Source of the DNA: Prevotella sp. P5-92
GTDB lineage: Bacteria > Bacteroidota > Bacteroidia > Bacteroidales > Bacteroidaceae
Direction: 5' to 3'
DNA: 64,000 nucleotides
Assembly: GCF_002251245.1 (NCBI RefSeq)
Contig: NZ_NPJG01000023.1
Coordinates: 1 to 64,000 of the forward strand
In this document: piece by piece, positions 10,627 through 18,610 of the stretch
Layout of the letters: the number at the start of each line of letters is the position of its first letter
Position numbering within the stretch: position 1 is the stretch's first letter
Notes under the pieces: generated by a model
Told to the model about the DNA's origin: nothing
Databases searched by the model: none
Seen by the model: only the letters and a program-made list of their open reading frames with translations
Translations under genes and position numbers: made by a program

Positions 10627-12783
10627 ATGAAAAAGTTTACTTTAATTTCATTGCTTATGCTCATCTGCTGTACGATGGCAAAAGCAGAGTTGATGGACAA
10701 GTTCTTCTTCAAGATTCCAACCGACAAGGCTGACGGATGGACTCTTCAGGATGCAGGTCGTATGACCCTCACTCCTGGCAAGGACTACCTTGAGGTAAAA
10801 CTCACCAACAATGGTGGTCGTATGATTAACCGCTTCTGGAACGAGGATGCTTGGAAGAAGGTTGACGTGGCTTCTCTGCCTAACAACACTTACAAGTTCT
10901 CTAAGGACATGAAGATGACCGTCAATGCTACACGTACTGACATGGAGTTCGTGCTTCTCCCTGTCAACGCTTGTTCAGCTACAGACTCTCGCGTGTCTTC
11001 ACACAACTATCACTGGTTTAACAACGAGGGTGAGGACTATTTCTTCCGTTATCGTGTAACAGCTTCCACAGCTGAGACCGCTGACATCGTTATCAACGAG
11101 AATCCTACTGCACGTGGCGATTGGCCCACACCTACAGAGGAATCTGAAACAGCTACTCTTAACGTCGGTGTTAAGTATTCTTTCGCAGTTGAGATAAACG
11201 TTGCTGATAAGACTGCCACTTACACTATCTCTGACGAAGAGGGTAATGTGGTAAAGACCGGTGTTCACAACTATGTTTGCGAAGAGAACCGTGCTGGTAT
11301 CTGGGTAATGTCAACCAACAGTGCCAACTCTGTAATTCAGCTCTCTAACATGGGTCTCTCTTACAAGGCTGAGGGTCCATTCGCTGTTGAACCTTCTGTA
11401 GATCTTCTCGCAGCTATCGGCGAGCAGCGTGCATACTATGTTGACTTCAGCGAGGGTCATACACTTCACTGGATTCAGGTGGGCGATGCTGAGGACGCTC
11501 TTGGTAATGCTTATGCCGACGGTGAGGAATATACTGTAGGCTATGGTGACGCTAACGATACTCGCGAGTTTGAGCAGAACGCTGAGGAATACTTCGGAAA
11601 GAAGATTATCTATTGTACAAAGTCTGGCGACCTGAAGGTTTGGACTTCTCTCGATGATGATGAGGCAAAGGTTTCTGACGAAATCATTACTCCTGTAGTA
11701 TGCGAGACTATAGCAATGCCAGTTCCAGTTGCAAAGATCACCAACGTTGAGGCTGGCTATGGTAAGGAATACACTATCACTGCCGACAACTCTAACACTC
11801 TCTTGAATCCAGTGGTTACCATCAAGTGCATCGTAAAGAATGCTTCTGGCTCTGTAATCGAAGAGAAAGACATCCTCTCTGGCGAGAAAGTTAAATTCAC
11901 TGATGCAGGTTCCATTGAGATGTACTCATTCGACGGTACTCACCCTCAAGAATGGTATGCTCCATCTGAGAAGGTTACTATCACTAACAACGCTGAGTAT
12001 GTTGTTGCTGTGGATAAGAGCTACATCATGACATACGACGAGATCAATGCAGGATTGTCTGGATGGGATAAGGTAGAGCTTGTTGACGCTGCAGGTAAGT
12101 CACACTGGGATCGTATCATGTCATCTGAGAAGCGTGGTTACAAGGCTGACGGAACAAACGAGGTTTATGTTGAAGACAATGCCGCTTCCTATACATCGGT
12201 TAAGGAAGGCCATGGCATCTTCGCCGACACTGACTGCGGTACTGAGAATGCAAAGTGGAACGTGCTCTGTCCTAACGATGTTTACACTTGCGCTCTCCCA
12301 CTTATCCCATCTGAGGAAAATGCAGCTCTCTACAAGGTGTTCAACGATCACTATGCATGGTGTATGATGCCATTCGAGGGATTGGTTTACTACGATGTAA
12401 ACACAAAGGTTGACGGCGACTGCGCTGTACGTTCTAACTACCTCAACATGCACCTCGATCCTCAGTACACAAGCGACGATGCAAGCAAGCCAAACTTCTT
12501 CATCGTTAACAAGACTGGTGGTTACAACCGTCCTGACAAGGGCGACTGCACTTCTTCAGAGGTTGTTGTTGCTGGCGAGACATTCAAGCTCTATCGTTAT
12601 GACACTGCTATCAGCAGCGTAAAGGTTATGACATACAAGGGCTTCGTTCCTGGCAGCGCAGGCATCTCTTCTATCAATGGTGAGGAGACTGTAGCAAAGG
12701 TAAGAAAGATCGCTACCAAGAACGGTATCGTTATCGTTAAGGGCGAGAAGGCTTACTCTGTTTCAGGTGCTGAAATGAAGTAA
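10627..12783 (+). CDS. Large secreted protein of unknown function in the PUL
   Basis: 718 residues with a clear signal peptide (MKKFTLISLLMLICCTMAKA). I do not recognise an enzyme family. The body looks beta-rich (for example the segment around 75-170) and has no lipobox. The last 30 residues (KVRKIATKNGIVIVKGEKAYSVSGAEMK) resemble the short C-terminal tail that many secreted Bacteroidales proteins carry (an xNGxxVIxKxGxxYxxxG pattern). The position after two SusCD pairs is where surface glycan-binding proteins (SusE/SusF-like) normally lie, so a binding or accessory role is the best guess. It starts 118 bases after the SusD stop with no clear promoter, so it is probably read from the SusCD operon. 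Codons here end in T more often than in the neighbouring susCD genes. Confidence 0.6.
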   Translation: MKKFTLISLLMLICCTMAKAELMDKFFFKIPTDKADGWTLQDAGRMTLTPGKDYLEVKLTNNGGRMINRFWNEDAWKKVDVASLPNNTYKFSKDMKMTVNATRTDMEFVLLPVNACSATDSRVSSHNYHWFNNEGEDYFFRYRVTASTAETADIVINENPTARGDWPTPTEESETATLNVGVKYSFAVEINVADKTATYTISDEEGNVVKTGVHNYVCEENRAGIWVMSTNSANSVIQLSNMGLSYKAEGPFAVEPSVDLLAAIGEQRAYYVDFSEGHTLHWIQVGDAEDALGNAYADGEEYTVGYGDANDTREFEQNAEEYFGKKIIYCTKSGDLKVWTSLDDDEAKVSDEIITPVVCETIAMPVPVAKITNVEAGYGKEYTITADNSNTLLNPVVTIKCIVKNASGSVIEEKDILSGEKVKFTDAGSIEMYSFDGTHPQEWYAPSEKVTITNNAEYVVAVDKSYIMTYDEINAGLSGWDKVELVDAAGKSHWDRIMSSEKRGYKADGTNEVYVEDNAASYTSVKEGHGIFADTDCGTENAKWNVLCPNDVYTCALPLIPSEENAALYKVFNDHYAWCMMPFEGLVYYDVNTKVDGDCAVRSNYLNMHLDPQYTSDDASKPNFFIVNKTGGYNRPDKGDCTSSEVVVAGETFKLYRYDTAISSVKVMTYKGFVPGSAGISSINGEETVAKVRKIATKNGIVIVKGEKAYSVSGAEMK

Positions 12784-12812
12784 TATTCACACTTCTCATA
12801 AAATACTTTTTC

Positions 12813-12857
12813 CGACCGGGACTGCGCTACTATAGCGACGGTCCCGGTCGTCGTTTT
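12813..12857 (+). terminator. Rho-independent terminator after the SusCD operon
   Basis: Ten-base perfect stem (12813-12822 with 12841-12850, CGACCGGGAC and its complement), a nested CGCT/AGCG stem inside, and a T-tract at 12853-12857. It closes the 121-12783 transcription unit. Confidence 0.88.
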
Positions 12858-12919
12858 TATTTTAAATCAGCCAAAAGAAGTGAAAATAGTGAGATTTGGT
12901 GAAAAATAAAATTTAATAA

Positions 12920-12951
12920 TTTGCCAAATCTTATTTTTTTTTGTACTTTTG
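12920..12951 (+). promoter_or_regulatory. Distal promoter of the GH2-like gene
   Basis: TTTG at 12920-12923, a 20-base spacer, then TACTTTTG at 12944-12951: a full match to the Bacteroidetes sigma-ABfr consensus. It is one of two such promoters in tandem in the 322-base gap before 13106. Confidence 0.7.
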
Positions 12952-12988
12952 GCGAAAAATTAGATTTTAATAAAATTTTCAGTAAAAG

Positions 12989-13020
12989 TTTGGTCATTAA
13001 AGAATAATTCTGTAATTTTG
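12989..13020 (+). promoter_or_regulatory. Proximal promoter of the GH2-like gene
   Basis: TTTG at 12989-12992, a 20-base spacer, TAATTTTG at 13013-13020, 85 bases before the ATG at 13106. It also matches the consensus. Tandem promoters suggest regulation separate from the SusCD operon. Confidence 0.7.
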
Positions 13021-13105
13021 CCAACAAAAAGGAGAAAACATTATAATGACATTCAGACGCAGGTTAAATGCCATGAAAGAAGGAGTATATTAATCTTGAT
13101 AGTAA

Positions 13106-16084
13106 ATGAGAAAACTTTCGATAATAGCAATTGCCGCCCTAAACATCGCGGCGGCGTATGCACAGCGTTCGCAGAACTTTAATGCCGAATGGAAGATAGG
13201 CGACAAATCGGTTACACTGCCACGGGCATGGAACGAGGAGTATGCTTTCAAGGCGCCTATAGAAAAACTGCCTGACGCGGAGGTGTCTTACACCAAGACA
13301 TTCCTTGCCCCCAAGACTTGGAAGGGCAAGAAGGTGTTCATCGAGTTTGAGGGCGCAAGACAGGCTGCCGAGGTGTTCCTCAACGGTACGAGAATAGGAC
13401 TGCATGAAAACGGAGTGATGGCATTCGGATTCGACCTCACTCCATACATGCGCATAGGGAAAGAGAATGTCCTCGAGGTGAAAACCGACAACTCATGGGC
13501 ATACAAGGAAAAGGGGACACCTACTGACGGCGAGGTTGTTGCAGACGGCAACAACCTTCCGAACAATACCCTCAGTCCGGCTTCATTTCAATGGAATAAC
13601 AAGAACTTCAACGCCAACTACGGCGGACTGCCCAAGAACGTGAAGCTGCACGTGACAGACCGCCTCTATCAGACACTTCCACTTTATTCCGCTCTCGGAA
13701 CAACGGGTACTTACGTCTATGCCAAGAATCACGACGTGAGGGGAAGGAAGGCTATCATACATGCCGAGTCGGAGGTGAGAAACGAGACGGGCAAGAAACA
13801 GACTTTTGTATATAATGTGGAAATCATCGATCGTGACGGCTCCACACTGTCTGCCTTCTCCTCAGCTCCAGTCACATTGGACAAGGGCGAGACACGCACT
13901 GTCAGTGCGGAGAAGATGGTGGAAGGACTGCATTTCTGGTCGTGGGGATATGGCTATCTGTATGATGTGAACACCAGCATAACGGTCAAGGGAAAGGAAA
14001 TAGACAGGCAGACCACCACGACAGGATTCCGCAAGACTGCCTTCCGCGATGGAATGACCTACCTGAACGATCGCGTAATGATGATGCACGGATATGCGCA
14101 GCGCACATCCAACGAATGGCCTGGAGTGGGAATGTCGGTGCCGGCATGGCTGAGCGACTACAGCAATGAGCTGATGGTACTCTCGGGCGGTAATCTTGTG
14201 AGATGGATGCACGTATGTCCATGGAAGCAGGACATCGAGTCGTGCGACCGTGTGGGACTCATACAGGCTATGCCCGCGGGAGACGCCGAGAAGGACGTGA
14301 GGGGAAGACACTGGGAACAGAGGGTGGAACTGATGAGGGACGCCATCATATACAACCGCAACAACCCTTCCATCCTCTTCTACGAATGTGGCAACAAGGG
14401 CATCAGCGAGGAACACCAGATGGAGATGAAACAACTGCGCGACAAGTACGATCCGCACGGAGGCCGTGCCATAGGATGCCGCGAGATGCTCAACAAGACG
14501 ACATGTGCCGAATATGGCGGTGAGATGCTATATATCAACAAGTCGGCGGGAAAGCCCGTGTGGGCAATGGAATACTGCCGCGACGAGGCTCTGCGCCGCT
14601 ATTGGGACGACTGGTCGTATCCATATCACAAGCATGGCGACGGTCCTCTCTACAGGGATGCCGACGCCTCGGCATACAATCAGAACAACGACCAGTTTGC
14701 CGTGGAGATGGTGCGCCGATGGTATGACTACTGGATGGAACGCCCAGGAACGGGACTGCGAGTGTCAAATGGTGGCACGAAGATTATCTTCTCCGACACC
14801 AACACCCATAACCGTGGTGAGTCAAACTACCGTACATCGGGCGTGGTGGATGCCATGCGTCTGCCAAAGGATGCTTTCTATGCACACCAGGTGATGTGGA
14901 ACGGATGGGTTACGCCAGACAAGTCGATGACGCATATCGTGGGACACTGGAACTATGAGGAATACTGCCGTGACAGGAACAACGGCAACATGGATTTCAA
15001 GAAGACGGTATATGTAGTGAGCGACGCTCCAGTGGTAAGGCTCTTTGTCAATGGTAAGGAGACGGGACGCGACTCCGTGGCTTACCATTTCCTGCATGTC
15101 TTTGAGAACATAGCCTTCGAGCCGGGAAACATCAAGGCCATTTCATACAGTGCCGACGGCAAGGCTCTCTCCGAGCATTGCATAGAGACCACAGGCAAGG
15201 CCACCTCGCTTCGCATCAGCAATATAAAGAACCACCAGCTCGTTGCCGACGGTGCCGACATGGTTCTCTTGGAGATAGAGGCTCTTGACGACAAGGGTCG
15301 CCGCAATCCTCTAGCCACCAATATGCTTCACTTCTCAGTGGAGGGTCCGGCGGAATGGATAGGCGGCATAGGCAAGGATAGCCATGACACCAACTGCATC
15401 CGTTCCAAGTCACTGCCCCTTGAATGTGGCGTAAACCGTGTTCTACTGAGAAGCACCGGCGAAGAGGGCGTTGTGCGTGTAAACGTCACCTGCGACGGTA
15501 TGCCTGCATCGTCCATCACCCTTGATGCCAAGAAGGATGCCGCAAACGCACCCTTCGAGTTTGTTAGGGCAGAGACTCCCGCCACTCCTTCCTATAAGGA
15601 CATCAAGCGCACCATACAGTGCAAGTCTGCCACTGCGGGATGCAACCAGCAGGATGCCATCCGCTCTTACGACGACAGTGAGGACACAGAATGGAAGAAC
15701 GACGGCAGGATGTCAACGGCATGGATAAGATATGAGCTTGCGGAAAAGGCGCGCGTGGATGAGGTGGTGCTCAAACTTACGGGATGGCGCAAGAGGGAGT
15801 ATCCCCTGCAGATCTTCGCCGACGACACCCTCGTTTGGGAGGGTAAGACTCCCGTGTCATTAGGTTACGTTCACCTTCCCCTTGCCGCATCCCAACCTGC
15901 GGGCAGCATAACCATCAAACTGCAAGGCACAGCCTCCGACTCCGACAAGTTTGGCAATATCAAGGAGCTTGCCGCCCCCGTGGCCAACGAGCTTGACCTC
16001 TTCAAGGCAAAGGATGGCGACAAGGTTCGCAATGAACTGCGAATAGTGGAGTGTGACTTGCTGCAATGGATTAAGCCAAATTAA
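13106..16084 (+). CDS. Secreted GH2-family protein (beta-galactosidase-like) with Lys at the acid/base position
   Basis: 992 residues; signal peptide about 1-19 (cut after AYA). The layout follows glycoside hydrolase family 2: a sugar-binding jelly roll (about 45-190, KVFIEFEGARQAAEVFLNG), an immunoglobulin-like domain, a TIM barrel (about 310-600), then C-terminal beta domains, the last (about 835-990) resembling a discoidin/CBM32-like fold. The nucleophile is visible as E489 in PVWAMEYC. The acid/base motif, normally Gly-Asn-Glu after beta-strand 4, reads YECGNKG, with Lys431 (AAG, 14396-14398) where Glu is expected. Either another residue takes the role or the protein is a binding or inactive paralogue. 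By context it would act on RG-I galactan or other side chains. It has its own tandem promoters and ends 76 bases before the convergent AAA-ATPase gene. Confidence 0.85.
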   Translation: MRKLSIIAIAALNIAAAYAQRSQNFNAEWKIGDKSVTLPRAWNEEYAFKAPIEKLPDAEVSYTKTFLAPKTWKGKKVFIEFEGARQAAEVFLNGTRIGLHENGVMAFGFDLTPYMRIGKENVLEVKTDNSWAYKEKGTPTDGEVVADGNNLPNNTLSPASFQWNNKNFNANYGGLPKNVKLHVTDRLYQTLPLYSALGTTGTYVYAKNHDVRGRKAIIHAESEVRNETGKKQTFVYNVEIIDRDGSTLSAFSSAPVTLDKGETRTVSAEKMVEGLHFWSWGYGYLYDVNTSITVKGKEIDRQTTTTGFRKTAFRDGMTYLNDRVMMMHGYAQRTSNEWPGVGMSVPAWLSDYSNELMVLSGGNLVRWMHVCPWKQDIESCDRVGLIQAMPAGDAEKDVRGRHWEQRVELMRDAIIYNRNNPSILFYECGNKGISEEHQMEMKQLRDKYDPHGGRAIGCREMLNKTTCAEYGGEMLYINKSAGKPVWAMEYCRDEALRRYWDDWSYPYHKHGDGPLYRDADASAYNQNNDQFAVEMVRRWYDYWMERPGTGLRVSNGGTKIIFSDTNTHNRGESNYRTSGVVDAMRLPKDAFYAHQVMWNGWVTPDKSMTHIVGHWNYEEYCRDRNNGNMDFKKTVYVVSDAPVVRLFVNGKETGRDSVAYHFLHVFENIAFEPGNIKAISYSADGKALSEHCIETTGKATSLRISNIKNHQLVADGADMVLLEIEALDDKGRRNPLATNMLHFSVEGPAEWIGGIGKDSHDTNCIRSKSLPLECGVNRVLLRSTGEEGVVRVNVTCDGMPASSITLDAKKDAANAPFEFVRAETPATPSYKDIKRTIQCKSATAGCNQQDAIRSYDDSEDTEWKNDGRMSTAWIRYELAEKARVDEVVLKLTGWRKREYPLQIFADDTLVWEGKTPVSLGYVHLPLAASQPAGSITIKLQGTASDSDKFGNIKELAAPVANELDLFKAKDGDKVRNELRIVECDLLQWIKPN

Positions 16085-16160
16085 TTATTGCCATCAGGGT
16101 GTTCACCCGAATTGACTCCCGCTTGATGCTTGAAGACTGATACTTCCTCCATCTATGCAA

Positions 16161-17756
16161 TTACTCGCAAGGCTTGTAGGCAAAGTCGTTTACGGTGCCT
16201 GTTTCGGAAGAGAAGCTGATGCCTACCTTGTATATCTTGCGCTTGTCGGCGGCGTATGGTTGGGCATATCCCTTTTCGTCTATCTGTTTCAAGGCAACTT
16301 CCGCCGTGGAGTTGAGTTTGAACTCGAAGATATATACATAATCGGGACACTCGAGTATGCAGTCAATGCGCCCTTGGCTCGTCTCCTTCTCAATATATGT
16401 GTTATATCTGCCAAGCAAGCACATGATGAGATAGAAGGTGTATTGGAAGTGACGTTCGCACTCCATAGCGTCCTGCTTGCGCTGGAAGCGATAGGAGATG
16501 TTGGCGAGGAAGGCAGTAAGTTGAAGTTTGAACTTTTCGAGGTCGCCACTAAGAAGAGTACGGGTCACGTCAACAATCCGTGAATCCGAGTAGTTTCCAG
16601 AACTGAAATAATCAGATGCAAGAGCCGATGCCATTCCGCTACGTACTTCCTCGTTGGGGAAATCGAGACGATAGACATCGAAGGTGGGGTCATAGCCCTT
16701 TATGGTAAAATATCCGCTTTGGTAGATCATTGGCAGCGGCTTTTGCTTTGTTGCCTTGTAATCTACAAATTCTGCGGCTGAATATTCCTTGCCTGCCAGT
16801 TCGTTGATGTTTTCATGGTTGTTTGCCAAGAGACGCATTAGATACGTCGGGGTGCCGGTGGAGAACCAATAGTTTTGGAAATCTTTAGAGTCGAGGCAGT
16901 TCAAGATGCTGAACGGATTGAAGATGTCCTTCATCTGTTTACTGAAATGATAACCATCATATTTCCGTTTCAGTTTTTCTATTGTCTCTTCCTCTGTCAT
17001 GCCGTTCATCTCGCCAAGTTCCCTTATCTGCTCCTTGAACACCGTGAGAAGTTCGTCCTTCGAGATGCCGCAAAGTGTGTCGAAACGGGAGTCGTAACTG
17101 ATGTCCTTCGGCTGGTTGAAACCGCTGAACACGCTGACCTGCGAGAACTTCGTCACTCCCGTGAGCAGCACAAACTGCAGATGCTTGTCGGCGAGTTTGA
17201 ACACGCTGTACAGACCTTTTAATATCCCTCGATGTATGTCCTCAAGTTTTGTTTCCTTCCCGTTGAGCAATCCTGTATAGTCAGTGTCAATAACGTCGAG
17301 CAGCGGCTTGTCGTATTCGTCGACAAGCACAACGGCACGTCGTCCAGACTTCTCGTGCGCTTGTTTAAGCACATGGGCAATCCTTGCGCCAAGTTCCTTG
17401 TTTATTGGGTCTTTGCCCCATTGGTTCTCCCATGTCTCAAGATTTCCAAGAATACGGTTTTCGAGTTCTCCGTCTTTGTCGTAGTTACCACCGTTGAAGT
17501 CAATATGGAACACAGGATATTCCTTCCACTCCTTCTCCATCGCTTCTATTGCAAGCCCATGGAATAGTTCCTTGCGTCCGAGGAAATAGTTTTCGAGTGT
17601 GGAGATGAGCAGGCTCTTGCCGAAGCGGCGAGGGCGGCTGAGGAAATAAATAGTCCCCTTGCTGACAAGCTCATAAATCAATGCCGTCTTGTCAACATAA
17701 ACGTAACCGTCTTCACGTATTCGCTCAAAGCTTTGTATTCCAATTGGGTACTTCAT
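16161..17756 (-). CDS. AAA-ATPase-like / PD-(D/E)XK nuclease family protein (intact copy)
   Basis: 531 residues from ATG at 17756. A longer reading from 17882 is unlikely because the consensus promoter (17780-17810) lies inside it. The N-terminal part is the predicted AAA-ATPase family (PF09820 type): conserved MKYPIGIQSF start, Walker A FLSRPRRFGKS at about 38-48, Walker B VVLVDEYD at 142-149. The C-terminal part is a PD-(D/E)XK nuclease-like domain (PF08011 type) with D465 in GRIDC and E478/K480 in FEFK. These proteins are multiplied in Bacteroidales and their role is not established; an ATP-dependent nuclease-like activity is inference. A second, broken copy is at 49619-51210. It interrupts the RG-I locus on the opposite strand, and inverted-repeat clusters lie directly behind its promoter. 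Confidence 0.88.
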   Translation of the reverse strand: MKYPIGIQSFERIREDGYVYVDKTALIYELVSKGTIYFLSRPRRFGKSLLISTLENYFLGRKELFHGLAIEAMEKEWKEYPVFHIDFNGGNYDKDGELENRILGNLETWENQWGKDPINKELGARIAHVLKQAHEKSGRRAVVLVDEYDKPLLDVIDTDYTGLLNGKETKLEDIHRGILKGLYSVFKLADKHLQFVLLTGVTKFSQVSVFSGFNQPKDISYDSRFDTLCGISKDELLTVFKEQIRELGEMNGMTEEETIEKLKRKYDGYHFSKQMKDIFNPFSILNCLDSKDFQNYWFSTGTPTYLMRLLANNHENINELAGKEYSAAEFVDYKATKQKPLPMIYQSGYFTIKGYDPTFDVYRLDFPNEEVRSGMASALASDYFSSGNYSDSRIVDVTRTLLSGDLEKFKLQLTAFLANISYRFQRKQDAMECERHFQYTFYLIMCLLGRYNTYIEKETSQGRIDCILECPDYVYIFEFKLNSTAEVALKQIDEKGYAQPYAADKRKIYKVGISFSSETGTVNDFAYKPCE

Positions 17757-17779
17757 AGTTGTGCTCTTTAATTTTTCGG

Positions 17780-17810
17780 CAAAGATACAAAAAAAAACTA
17801 TTTCTCCAAA
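17780..17810 (-). promoter_or_regulatory. Promoter of the intact AAA-ATPase/nuclease gene
   Basis: On the minus strand TTTG (17810-17807), exactly 19 bases, then TATCTTTG (17787-17780): a perfect consensus match 24 bases before the ATG at 17756. It fixes the start, since the longer open frame would begin upstream of the transcription start. Confidence 0.85.
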
Positions 17811-17973
17811 GAAAAACATATATTTATTGTCGTTTTTCCTGATTTTCGCTCTTATATTAGTTTTATAATGCTTAACATTCAATCTTTAAGTTTCATTGGA
17901 TACCTGACTCCATTACCCATTAAGTCAATTATATATGTAGTAAATTCCTGCAATTTTGTAGTTAAAAACCTTT

Positions 17974-18072
17974 CTTCTATCACTTCTATCACGCTTCTAT
18001 CACTCCTTCTATCACTATCCAACTGTCTATCAGTAAGATTGTTAATATGGTTTGTGATAGAAGTGATAGAAG
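17974..18072. repeat. CTTCTATCAC repeats forming a 19-bp perfect inverted repeat
   Basis: Four copies of the decamer CTTCTATCAC lie at 17974, 17983, 17994 and 18006. Two copies of its complement GTGATAGAAG lie at 18054 and 18063. The outer copies form a perfect 19-base inverted repeat (17974-17992 with 18054-18072) around about 60 bases. This is part of the 854-base gap 17757-18610, in which I see no gene. Confidence 0.85.
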
Positions 18073-18200
18073 AAAATGAAAAAACATAGAATGCGAACGA
18101 TCGCGAGAGTGACAGCATCTACTTGCCTGTTATAAATATGTGAAGGCAGGCATCTATAAATATTCACGAAAGCTATTGTAATTTAATACCATGGGGCTCT

Positions 18201-18296
18201 CGTTTTATGTTCCGCAGTGCGGAACGTACGTTCACCACTGCGGAATATACGTTCGCCACTGCGGAATGTACGTTCCGCACTGCGGAACATAAAACG
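18201..18296. repeat. Palindromic array: three 21-bp units inside a 29-bp perfect inverted repeat
   Basis: The outer arms 18201-18229 and 18268-18296 are perfect reverse complements. Each arm contains the self-complementary GTTCCGCAGTGCGGAAC. Between and overlapping them are three 21-base direct units (18226-18246, 18247-18267, 18268-18288) sharing TACGTTC..CACTGCGGAA. The whole block reads almost the same on both strands. It lies between the AAA-ATPase/nuclease promoter and the PL11 gene. No spacers or cas genes, so not CRISPR. Confidence 0.88.
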
Positions 18297-18569
18297 AAAG
18301 CGTATTCACATCATATTCAAGCAGTCATCGTGAGGAAATCATTTCAGCTGTAATGAATAAGTTATAATAGTTAGTCAGATAGCAGCTGAGTAGTTAGGCT
18401 TCTATCGTTATGACCAAGATTCCATTTTATTCAGTACATCCATCGTCATTGTAGAATGAAAGATGCTGGTAAGAGTCAGTGTGTCTTGATGACTTGTTTT
18501 TATTACGCCTTGTGCCAAAAAGTATAGGTGAAAATCAGAAAATTGAGTGTCTTGTTATATTTTTTTTAT

Positions 18570-18577
18570 TAACTTTG
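18570..18577 (+). promoter_or_regulatory. -7 element of the PL11 gene
   Basis: TAACTTTG matches the -7 consensus and ends 33 bases before the ATG at 18611. No TTTG at the usual 19-21 base spacing was found (TTG at 18543 is 24 bases away, CTTG at 18551 is 15 away), so an activator may be needed. Confidence 0.5.
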
Positions 18578-18610
18578 CACCCAAAATAAGAAACCTAATA
18601 GATACTGTTT

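Noticed and set aside
17757..17882. 42-codon N-terminal extension of the AAA-ATPase/nuclease gene
   Set aside because: The consensus promoter is inside it, and both paralogues align from MKYPIGIQ.
17879..18118. Small minus-strand protein upstream of the AAA-ATPase gene
   Set aside because: Most of it is translated repeat (CTTCTATCAC) and there is no promoter or family resemblance.
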